Shown piece by piece: positions 44,630 to 54,108 of a DNA stretch of 64,000 nt (its first letter is position 1; every line of letters starts with the position of its first letter). The translations under genes were made by a program, and so were the position numbers. The notes beneath the pieces are model-generated. The model had not been told where the DNA came from. It did not search any database and worked only from the letters and a program-made list of their open reading frames with translations. Origin of the DNA: Muricea muricata (Eukaryota; Cnidaria; Anthozoa; Malacalcyonacea; Plexauridae); assembly GCA_963855995.1 (NCBI GenBank), contig OY979716.1, positions 44,676,480 through 44,740,479 on the forward strand. Reading direction: 5' to 3'.

Positions 44630-46900
44630 TTAATGAAGGCGAAAGAAGAAGGTAGATGGACATGTTGGATGGGTGACCAAATGCCGAACCCACAAAACAT
44701 GCAACGACTGAATTTTACGCTCCACATCTACGAGACCCAAGCCTCCGTGACTCATACGTTGGGTAACCGAAACTTGGGCCAATCTTTCTGGCTTCTTCCA
44801 GAAAAAGAAAAAAATGATGGCGTTCAAAGAGGCATCCGAAAGGACAACAATTGATGTATCATCCACATATTGACAAAGCTTGACAGGATCCGAGCCAGGA
44901 ATGGTAAAACCATCAATAAGTGGATCCGCTCGAATGGCAGATGCAATTGTCTCGGCCATGATAACATATAATAGGGGTGAAATGGGACGTCCCTGTCGGA
45001 CGCCCCGCGACACAGGAAAGAACTTCGTCTATTAACCATTCAGCAGAAGGCACGAGTGAATATGGGAATAAAACAACGTTATCCATTGACGAAAGGAGTC
45101 GCCAAAGTTCATTTTGCGTAAAACCCGAAGTAAAAACACCCAATCTACACGGTCAAATGCTTTTTCCTGCTCAAGGGAAAGAATTGTGCCACCCATGCCG
45201 CAGCTGTTAAGATCATGAACAGTGTCCTGTAATAGACGAGTCTTTGCACTAATGTTTCGGCCTGTGATGCCACACACTTGGTCCGGATGAATAACGGAGG
45301 GTAGAACTGAAAGTAGTCGATTGGCAATTGCTTTTGTGACAGTTTTGTAATCGACACATAAAAGGGTGATCGGACACCAATTTTTCATTTGCATTCTGTC
45401 ACCTTTTTTGAACAGTAGCGTTATGACACCACAGTGTTGAGTTGAAGAAAGATGCCGAGACAAATAGCAAGAATTCAGTGCATCCACCAGTGACCCATAA
45501 GTGGCCAAAACGTTTTAAAGAATTCAGAGGGCAACCCTTTCAGACCAGGAGACTTTCCCCTTGGCATCACATAAGGCAGCCCTGCATTCTTTGTTGGTGA
45601 GAAGACCTTTGCAGGATCGGCATTCAGCAAACGTAAGGAAACGAGTTAAATGCAAGAGGAAAAAATCCTGTTCACTCCTGAGAAGAGACTGTGCGGTAAA
45701 AAGCATGGTGTAGAAAAGAATCCAAGCTTGTGCAATTAGGAAGAAAGACTTCACAATGACTCCAGACACTGTCGTAATGGCAGCGAACAATCGAGCTTGA
45801 CCTTGCTTTTTCTCCAGATTGAAAAAGTAGGCCATACAAGCCTCCCTTTCTTCGGCCAACTGAATCTGAGCGCGGATGTGACAACCACGAGCTTGCTGAC
45901 AATGAAGCTGCTGGAGCTCGGTTTTCGCGTCATCAATTAGAGATTGTACGTCTTCCCCGGAATCTGCCCGACAAGCCAGAAAGAACAGAGTGCGCTCCAG
46001 CAAACTGACACGCTTACAAAATTCGCAAGCCTTACGACGAGAAAATGAGCATATCTTGCGGCGAAGGCGCATTTGCCAGGACTCCCAGAAGCAGGTGACC
46101 ATCAAAATAAATGAAAGGTCTTTGATGTGGCTAGTATTAAATTTCCACAGGCCAGGTCCTCGATGAACAGAATTTGGAATGACGAGCTTTAAATAAACAT
46201 ACCAGCGATCTGAGCGAAAAAGAGGTAATATTTCTACGGACATAATGAAGGGTAACAGAAAAGAACACAGCCAAAACATATCCAACCGAAAGCCTGCAGT
46301 GAATTTGATCGATACCAGGTGTATTCTTTTGTATCCAGGTGGTGAAGGTGCCAAACGTCTTGCAAACCATATGTTTCCATTAATTCAGCGAGCGTACGGG
46401 ACCAATTATAGGCCCATGGTGAGAAGATATTGCAACCACAGCGATCCGATGATGCGTAGACGACTGTATTAAAATTCCCACAGAGGACACAAGGGATGGA
46501 AGGATCCAAGATAGAATACAGGGATTCGAAAACTTACCTTCTTTGGCAGTATTTGGGCCATAGGTATTGCACACTTTGTATGACAGTGGTACTGGTGGAA
46601 AACTGCGCATCGACCACACAGCCATGATCATCACGTGTACATGTGGACATGGTAAATTTAGAGGAATACACAATGGCTACCCCACAACTACGATTCATTC
46701 CAGGAGAGGACAAACATGAATAAGTACGATTAAGTAGGCTGTTCTCTTTAGCAGTTTTTAGCCAAGATGAAAATTCAGATTCTGTCACCAAATGTGTCTC
46801 TTGTAAACATAAAAAGTCAACGCGACAGCAATTTAACCATGAAAAAGCACCTCACGGTTAGCCAACAATCGTAACCCCTGGCAATTCAGGGTGACAACTT
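44630..46900 (-). pseudogene. LINE copy 1 ORF2: endonuclease and reverse transcriptase
   Basis: Endonuclease pieces are shifted (WSMRSFPPVPLSYKVCN, then TYGLQDVWHLHHLDTKEYTW, the usual endonuclease C-terminus). A linker frame runs 46354-45524. RT has VITLLFKKGDRMQMKNW, YKTVTKAIANRLLSVLPSV, LSLEQEKAFDRVDW, then GVRQGRPISPLLYVIMAE and CQYVDDTSIVV. After YVDD the frame jumps to FFFFWKKPERLAQVSVTQRM, so roughly 200 residues of RT and thumb are deleted. Several stops and shifts leave it inactive. Confidence 0.85.
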
Positions 46901-46976
46901 CAAAGGAAAGTCGTGTTTCCTTTTCAGACTCGAATGAAAAACTATAAAAAATTACAATAAACAACGTTGTATACAA

Positions 46977-48555
46977 TTACTTTTTACCAAACGTCCCCGA
47001 GACTGGTCGGGGACGTGTGTGCTTTGAAGAGAAAGGGTCGTATAAAAGAGAGGAGGATTTTGAAGGAACCTCCACACGAGAAGAATTGGCTGTTGAGGAC
47101 TCTCGAGTGCTCGAACGCTTATCTGCCAATAACTGGCTAGGACCAGAAGAAAACTGGGTATAGCCCCTATTTTGTGAGAGATTAAGGGGGAACTGAGATA
47201 ATGGGGAATCTGTGATATCGCTCGAAGTGTCAATATTACAATCAGGTTCTTCAGAAACTACAAGAGACGAGTCCAAACTGTCAGTATCAGAATCTTCCCT
47301 GGGAAGGGGCACCTTTGCAGCCTCCAAAAGCACCTTACCACGCTTAGTACTTGGAGTATTAGAGTCTTCTGAAGAACCAGAAGATGCAGATAAAGGACGC
47401 TTAAAAGCAACACGATCAGTTTCAGCATCAGCAAAAACCTCATCGTACTCAGACTTGCTATTTTCTGAAGAGTCAAACAAGTCATCACCACCAACATCGT
47501 CGGCCCCTGCAATAGTCGATGCAACCGCCTCAGCATATGATTTAGGTGGGGACCTTTGAGGGTCACCTTGTCTATCCAAGCCCGATTCCTGAGCTACAGA
47601 ATCATCAATCATCTTATCCGGAACAGTTGAAACAACTGCTCCCTCTAAAAAGGTAGAACCGGGAACAACAACTTCCTGTCACACAAAAAGGGGAGCTTTA
47701 CCAACTGCTGTCCCCCCTGGAACAGCAGCAACATCAGAAATTTTAGCAACCATCCCCTCTGGAGTAGTTGAGACCTTATCATTAACCACCCCCGCCAGAG
47801 CGCTGGGTGCAACATCAACTGCTGCCCTCTTGGTAGCCATAGGAACAGTGGTGATAATTTCCTCACCTGGAGGATTAAGAGCAGGAGCAACTCTGCCTCT
47901 GTTTGATCAATAACTTGTTCAACTAAATCTTGAGAAACATTCATTGCAACCGCTCCAACCAATTCAGTCTGAGTCTCAGCAACAACAACAGGTGCATCCT
48001 CCGCCTCAACACGAGGAGGAGGAACTTGAGCACGAGGACAATTTGCCAGATTGACGACATTGCAAAACAAGTGGGAATCTGGCCCTGATAAAATACGTTG
48101 CACCAATGTTCCGCGACACGAATAGATGATGGAATTGGTTTAGAAATTTCCATCAGAATATTTTGAACGCTGACATACACGCCTTGGTATTGATCCATTT
48201 TCACTTGGAAAACATGGCCATAGGGCTGCAATGCTTCGACTATGGCTTCCTGCTGTATGCCATAACTAAGGCGCGTAAGGTTGACCCATTTGGCAGACCT
48301 ACAGGGCCTTATTTGTATAAGACTTTCTTTAAAGGATACCCCTGAATTCTTAAATTCTTCAAATGTGCATGAACTTTTACATGTTACGCACACCAGCCTA
48401 GGGGAAAGCAGTACAAATGCTTTGAATAATTCCTGAAACCCTTTGGGAAATTGACATTGAAATTCATCAATAACGGATTTGATCATCACCTTGGGCAGCC
48501 CTGCGACAGCCGGTATAAGAATGTCTGCTGTCCGGTTGGCAAATGGTATATGCAT
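46977..48555 (-). pseudogene. LINE copy 1 ORF1 (RNA-binding protein), frameshifted
   Basis: The start at 48555 reads MHIPFANRTADILIPAVAGL, with an RRM-like or ORF1 core region around residues 60-130 (WVNLTRLSYGIQQEAIVEAL). A weak zinc-knuckle region follows at about 48100, then a long acidic/Ser-rich tail at 47612-46977 (SSENSKSEYDEVFADAETDR). At least two frame changes lie near 48080 and 47640. The layout parallels ORF1 of copy 2 at 62554-60409. Confidence 0.7.
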
Positions 48556-48794
48556 GCTAAGTTAGTATAAGTACTAAATTAATATGCGGGTTAAACTACA
48601 AAAGGAAGAGACACCCTAGCTAAGGACAACGAACCGGGATGGCAGGCTATGGTCAACACCTCGCCCACCCAACTAGTGCAAAAAAGAGTAAGAGAGAACC
48701 CATCCCATTCAGTGGCCCCCTTCATATCCTTCTATTCTTCTGATCCAATCTTCTTTCTTCACTCTTCAGATTTCAGCTTCAGTAACTTCTTATC

Positions 48795-48849
48795 TTCAGA
48801 CTGATATATCAATCGATAATCTTCATTAGGCAAAAGGCCGAGAAGCGAT
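48795..48849 (-). ncRNA. 5' end of a U2 snRNA gene, truncated by LINE copy 1
   Basis: From 48849 downward the minus strand reads ATCGCTTCTCGGCCTTTTG, the universally conserved start of U2 snRNA, then CCTAATGA and a weaker match as far as TATCAG near 48805. The branch-site-pairing block is not preserved, and the Sm site and downstream stems are absent because LINE sequence follows. It is therefore a broken U2 gene or an insertion-split one. It lies 418 bp downstream of U1 on the same strand. Confidence 0.7.
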
Positions 48850-48884
48850 ACCTTGGCTGGGAGCGAGAATCCTTTATCCCCCTC

Positions 48885-48935
48885 ACATTGGCGTGCGTGC
48901 ACGCGGTACTTTCGTGAGTTGAGTTTGCATCAGAG
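48885..48935 (-). promoter_or_regulatory. Candidate U2 promoter (octamer-like and PSE-like)
   Basis: Upstream of the U2 start, the minus strand has ATGCAAAC (48930-48923, about -80), one base from the ATGCAAAT octamer used by snRNA distal elements. CTCACGAAAGTACCGCG follows at about -52 to -68, where a proximal sequence element would sit. Spacing supports a genuine snRNA promoter; the element sequences vary too much between phyla to prove it. Confidence 0.45.
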
Positions 48936-49267
48936 TCGCTCGCGCAGCACGCGAACGGGTCGTTTCGGGCACGAAGGTCACGTCATGCATACACAGCATG
49001 GGCACCGTCTACGGCTTTAATCATCACGTGCAAACTTCCGCGATTCAACAACACGACTTACTTCATTAAAAGCATAATACAGCAAAGGCAGACAGTTCGA
49101 GACAGACGTAGTATATAGCAGTGACTTCTGCTTTTCATTGTCACTAATGAGTAGTGTCACTCTCCGAGATTTTATAATAGCATGTATAGATCTGTCTGTT
49201 CGCTGCTGTTTGTCTTGGCACATTCTAGTCACTGCAATTACTATTGCTATATGTTATTAGATGACAA
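48936..49267. other. Spacer between U1 and U2
   Basis: 332 bp with no coding frame. I could not pick out a confident 3' box after U1. Confidence 0.5.
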
Positions 49268-49432
49268 GAGGGGACGAGCGCGAACGCAGGTCTCCGCTAG
49301 CAGAAATTCTACGCTCGAGTTACCCACATTAGGGGTAATCGCAGGAGTCAACCCATTCTTGGTGCAATGAAAGGTTCTCATCCTGAGAGGACCTCCTAGT
49401 TGATCGAGGTGCCTCTCGCATCAGGTAAGTTT
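49268..49432 (-). ncRNA. U1 snRNA gene body
   Basis: About 165 nt on the minus strand. ACTTACCTG (pairs with 5' splice sites) is followed by stem-loop I with a GATCAAC loop (U1-70K site), stem-loop II with CATTGCACC (U1A site), and CTGCGATTACCCCTAATGTG, close to the conserved third-stem region. Then come CTCGA, an Sm-type site AATTTCTG and a final stem TGCGTTCGCGCTCGTCCCC. Every conserved landmark of U1 is present in order. Its own promoter is not adjacent: LINE copy 2 ends directly at nucleotide 1-3. The head base at position 13 (T) differs from the promoter-linked head at 63.7 kb (C). Confidence 0.9.
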
Positions 49433-49798
49433 ATATTTTAAAGATGGCGATTCCGTCCCTACTGAGGGAACTTGCAATGGAATGCCATATTTCAGGGTGT
49501 GCACCCGCAAGCAAACGACTGGGGAGATGATCCCCAACCCTGACTAAATATGTGCACCGGCTATTTCTTTTTGCAGTGACGCGGCACTGGCACATATTTA
49601 GCGCTAACATAAAATGAACAAACAGGACAGTAAACAGGACAGAAAACAACATAAGCACAAGCCAAACATAAAGTGCGTGCCTAATTCGAATTAAATTACA
49701 TGCCCCTACAATTAAAAGCTAAAAAAGCTAAACTAAAACCGTGGACGGAGTGACACGCTAAGGTCACACCGGGATTAAAAGGAGAGTAAAAAGGACAC
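49433..49798 (-). other. 3' UTR of LINE copy 2
   Basis: Non-coding. The last ~200 bp match the partial LINE at 63797-64000 (shared GTGCACACCCTGAAAT / TGTACACACCCTGAAAT-type block and CCCTCAGT). This shows copies 2 and 3 belong to one family with one tail. Confidence 0.75.
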
Positions 49799-51612
49799 TC
49801 AGAAGGCAAAGACCAATTTCGTACCCTCAAAGTGCCCCAAAGAACCGCGAGCAAGCCAATCTCGCTCAAACGCACGAATTTGAGCAGGAGACCTACACTG
49901 CTTACTAAGTAAGCCTAAAATAAACTTAACTTTTGCAATGGCTTGACTAAGGCATTTAGATGTGATCGGCACCCTCTGACGGAAACGGAAGTCGCAACGG
50001 GAAACCCAGATGATATGCTTCATGACTAGCAGCATGAAGATGATGATAGAAGGGATTGCCCGCCGACAAACCTCCGAAAATCTGAACAGCAACTCCTCAA
50101 CGGTAAAACGACTAGCAATTGGGTTGATGGCACTTAATTGGCAAAACACCCATGCAATCAAGAGTCTAGCCAGTTGGCACTCGAAAAAAAGGTGTTCGAG
50201 AGTTTCATCATCGGCCCTGCAAAAGCAGAGGCTATCGACATGTGCCATTTTGAAGCGATGCGTCAAACGAGCCCCGGTATACAAAATACCGTGGGCAATC
50301 TGCCAATTGAGATCGATTACCTTACGGTCCAGATCGTAGATGTGCAGCTGGCTCCAGGTTTGGGGCCAGTGCAACAGACCGTAAGTTGGCAGGAACTTGC
50401 TGATACAGTGAGGTTGTTTGTATTGACAAGACCGCAATTGTTCATATGTGATTTGAGAGGAGAGCTGCTCAACTGGAATAGGCACGCCAGAAGATGCCGC
50501 AATACTTAACACCCCACCATTCACTTTGCCCCCATCCAAGGCCCGCCATACCCTGAATAGGAGCTGGTAAAAGATGGGGAGGGTTTCGTCCAGATGGCGA
50601 GGCCGCACAGATAGAAGGGCAGCCCGTGGCTGTAAATTAAAAGAGGACAAAACAAAATATATAAAAAATGACTTTCATTTGCTCGCCGAAGGAGCAAAAA
50701 ATCGCTTCAGCCACTGTATGACAAAAGATTCCGCTTTTAGAGCGAAATTAATCACCCCAAACCCACCTTGGGATTTGGGGAGGCTTACTGTGGTCCGGGC
50801 AACCAAGTCTCGTTTGCCCGACCAAAAGAAGGACCAGATAGCTTTACTGATTCTTTTCTCTGCCCACGGAGGAATTGTAAACACATGGCAGAGATGCCAT
50901 ATCTGGGATAGGGCCAAAGTATTAATGATAACTGTCTTGCCCTGAAAAGACAGCTGTCCGCCTGACCACACCGTGAAGTGCTTTTCTAGTTTTGCTACGG
51001 CTGGCTCCCACGTTGGGATGGCGTAGTCACCAACGCTGAAGGTCGCAGAACCCATCGCAACCCATGAGGGGTGGTTGTGCGAGCCTTCCAGGAACCAGCC
51101 CACAGTCCTTTGGATTTGGCCCGGTTTAATTTTGCACCAGAGGCTCTCTCATATGTTGAATATGTGTTAAAGACCTCTGCAAGAGAGTCATCGGTGGTAG
51201 CCGCAACAGTCGTATCGTCGGTATATCCTGAGCTCCTAAACTCCTCCAAAGAATTAGGAAGTGTAATGCCTGTGAGTTTTGAGACGTCCGAAGACAGACG
51301 GCAAGCACTTCAATTGCTAATACATAAAGAAGCGGGGATAGCTGACACCCTTGCCGCACGCCGCGAGAAGGAGAAAAAAAAGGAGGAAGTCCAGCGGTTA
51401 ATGATGACGGCCGACTCTATATTATTATAGAATAATTTGATCCATTTAATGAAATCTGGACCAAAGTTAAAGGAAGAGAGTATGCGGATGAGAAAACCCC
51501 AGTCTACTCGATCAAAAGCCTTTTCTTGATCGAGAGACAAAAGCGCAAGTGGGAGATCCTCCCGATCCACATACTCCAAGAGATCTCGTATTAGAGATTC
51601 TCAGAAATGGTG
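49799..51612 (-). pseudogene. LINE copy 2 ORF2: RT core to C-terminus
   Basis: Resumes after the Gypsy insertion with EYVDREDLPLALLSLDQEKA then FDRVDWGFLIRILSSF, and in other frames RQGCQLSPLLYVLAIEVLA, GYTDDTTVAA (the YxDD block, here YTDD), and GQLSFQGKTVIINTLALSQI. The 283-codon C-terminal frame contains DLNWQIAHGILYTGARLTHR and CFCRADDETLEHLFFEC (CCHC finger), ending at 49799. Three or more shifts near 51.3-50.7 kb break it. Confidence 0.85.
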
Positions 51613-51833
51613 TGTTACCCGCACGCCGAGTTCATTAGTAGATCGAATAACGATGAAATAATCAAAAGGATTTATTTATAACAACAATAAAAATCTACAA
51701 GAACGTGTTCATACATCGCCATCTTGAATCATCTCTCTTTCTTGCTGTTGCCATAGCAACAGCTATTTTATAGTTCTTACATGACGTATGGACGTCCTAC
51801 ACTAGTTCTTACATGACGTATCGCCATCCTACA
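51613..51833 (-). repeat. Gypsy 3' LTR
   Basis: 221 bp, TG...CA ends. Contains a near-tandem pair of AGTTCTTACATGACGTAT blocks. Identical by eye to 58461-58681. Confidence 0.95.
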
Positions 51834-52132
51834 CTCACCCCTCCTATAACTTGTTGTCCTCTATCGTTTGTTCATACTCGCACTGTCTCGACTACTAATT
51901 ACAGTCTTTGGTGATCTGTTGGTTGATCAGGCCCGCAGATACAATACCAAGAAAGTAATTTCTAACTTCGATCTTTCTTTTCTTCGGCCGACGTTTTCGT
52001 TTCTTGTTGGTCAGGAATTTTCCTGGAATTTTTACTCTTGTAAAAAGTTTGTAAACTTGTTTTCTAACAGTTAGCGTGTTTATTTGACAGCGAACTTTAA
52101 ATGTTTTACGTTTATGGACTTCTTGTGTTCTT
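51834..52132 (-). other. Gypsy 3' untranslated segment
   Basis: Non-coding. Next to the LTR, read on the minus strand, is a purine-rich AGGAGGGGTGAG, the likely plus-strand primer. Confidence 0.6.
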
Positions 52133-54108
52133 CTAACACAACAAAGTTTGGTTCATCTCTGGACCGTAACAATTCCACCCGTAAGACGGAGGCATTGGTG
52201 GAAGGAATGGTGGCGTTGGGAATATTGGGGACAGTAGGGGTATCGGGAACATCGTGGTGGTTGGGAACATTGGGGATGTTGTAGGAAACGGGTTTGTTAG
52301 ATACATTGGGAACGTTGGGAATGTTGTCGAAAACGGGTTTGTTGAATGCATTGGGAACGTTTGGAATGTTGTAGGAAACGGGTTTGTTGGATGTATATAA
52401 TTCGGTGCAGATGCGCTGATAGTGTTAATACTTCCCCAATAATCATTTGGTTGCCCTAGGTTTCCGTACGCCAATCTTATTGGTGGTCTTCGAATTCGTT
52501 GCGAGCTTCCCGAGCTCTGAGCATCAGCCTGTACACTTGTTTCTGTTCGTTCCGTTGCAGCAGTCGCTGTTTCAACATTCTGAGCGGATTCTAGTGTTAG
52601 TCCAGGAATAAGTGGTTCATTTAAATTTTGGACACTTTCTTCAGGGATTACACTTTCCTGCACTTCTTCCTCTGGAATCTGGTTGTTTTGGACGCTTTCT
52701 TCAGGGACTACACCTTCCTGCACTTCTTCCTCTGGAATCTGGTTGTTTTGGACGCTTTCTTCAGGGATTACACCTTCCTGCACTTCTTCCTCTGGAATCT
52801 GGTTGTTTACATTTTCAACTGAGTCTGAAAGTCCATGATGTGATTCTCTTAAGGTTATCTTGGTGATTTGTTCAGGTAATATTTTCGGAATCTCGGACTC
52901 ATCTTCGCTATCTGTTGAATGATCTTCACTCGTGGGTTCTTCCTTCTCCTTCTTGCTTTTGTTTTGACGTTTTGGCTGGGAGGGTTTCATGGCGGATCTT
53001 TCCACAGGGAGGTACGAACATGGGAAGAGCATGTTCCTATGCAGTGTTCTGGTCTTTCCCTCTCCACTCTCTGGAATGACATCGTAGACGGGAATCTCGT
53101 CGGATTTCTGACATACGATTTTATAGATTTCATCTTCCCAATAGGACCGTAGTTTGCCAGGACCACCCCTTTCTTTTCCATTTCGTATAAGCACGCGATC
53201 ACCGGGTTGAAAGGTTGTACTTTTGGCTTTCTTGTCGTACTGTATTTTTCCGCTTGTAGCCTTTTTTGCTGCTGTTTCAGATGCGAGTTGATAAGCTTCA
53301 GACATTGCGTCTCTCCATTTCTTAACAAACTCAGGGTACGTACTGTAACCGGGAGGGGGTTTCAGTCCGAACATTAGGTCAATTGGTAGTCGCGGAGGTC
53401 TGCCAAAGAGTAACAAGAATGGTGAATAACCCGTGGCATCATGTTTTGTGCAATTATATGCGTGTACGACTTTGTTAAGATGGTCACGCCAACGGCTTTT
53501 GTATTTAGCTGGTAGGGAACGAAGCATTGACAGGAGAGTCCGGTTAAACCTTTCGACTTGGCCGTTACCTTCAGGATGATAGGGAGTTGTTCTAGAATGT
53601 TTGATTCCACTTAACTTTTCCAGGTTGTAAAACAGTTTATTCTTGAATTCAGCGCCTTGGTCGTGGTGTATCTTCTGTGGGAAGCTTCGTTGTAGAGCTT
53701 ATCTGCAGCGGTTTTTGCTGATTTATCACGTGTCGCATACGCTTGCGCGTATCTAGTAAAATGGTCCATGACGACCAAGATGTACTGATATCCTCCAGCA
53801 CACGTTTCAAGATGGAGATAGTCAATGGAAACCATTTGGAAGGGTGCTGTTGTTACTATAGGATGTAGTGGTTCTCTTGGATTTATGGGTGGTTTCTTAC
53901 TTTTTAAACACGGACACACTTTTGTGACATAGTGAGTGATATCTTGTCTCATACGAGGCCAAAAAAACCGTTCACAAGCCAAGTCAATGACCCGTTCCGA
54001 GCCCAGATGTCCCATTTCCTCGTGGAATTCTTTATAAACTGTTTTACGTAAATGTTCTGGCAATATAGCTTGATTTACGTTAATTAGATACCCGGTATAA
54101 AACTCCAT
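52133..54108 (-). pseudogene. Gypsy integrase and proline-rich repetitive tail, shifted
   Basis: The zinc region HLRKTVYKEFHEEMGHLG with CPCLKSKKPP is followed by SIDYLHLETC (first Asp), then, after a small indel near 53695, HHDQGAEF (second Asp) and HPEGNGQVERFN (Glu). The C-terminal domain has FQPGDRVLIRNGKERGGPGK. The tail has three ~20-residue repeats (NNQIPEEEVQEG(V)IPEESVQ type, 52612-52840) and a second repeat of NPFPTTFxTFPM type (about 52180-52410). This part is one frame off from RT, joined near 54100. Confidence 0.85.

Larger units (their letters stand above)
43860..48800 (-). mobile_element. LINE copy 1, Tx1/L1-like, decayed, abutting a U2 snRNA 5' end
   Basis: Read from 48800 downward: 5' UTR, ORF1 (48555-46977), ORF2 with APE endonuclease remnants (about 46900-46350), linker, RT (45508-44860), an internal deletion, and a C-terminal zinc region (44561-43860). 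All on one strand in the usual order. The 5' end lies just after U2-like sequence ending about 48795-48826. The 3' end is not clean and no U2 remainder was found there. RT wording (FKKGDRMQMKNWCPITLL, then SLEQEKAFDRVDW) places it with Tx1-type elements, a clade with known site-specific members. Confidence 0.85.

Noticed and set aside
43925-46472. Several plus-strand frames of 75-130 codons
   Set aside because: They lie antisense to LINE copy 1 RT and endonuclease, which have recognisable motifs.
49140-49267. Possible tRNA or U6 gene downstream of U1
   Set aside because: No cloverleaf A/B boxes or U6 start sequence could be found by eye.
52612-52866. Plus-strand repeats reading FLQGLHLPALLPLESGCFGR
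   Set aside because: Antisense of the Gypsy tail repeats on the minus strand.
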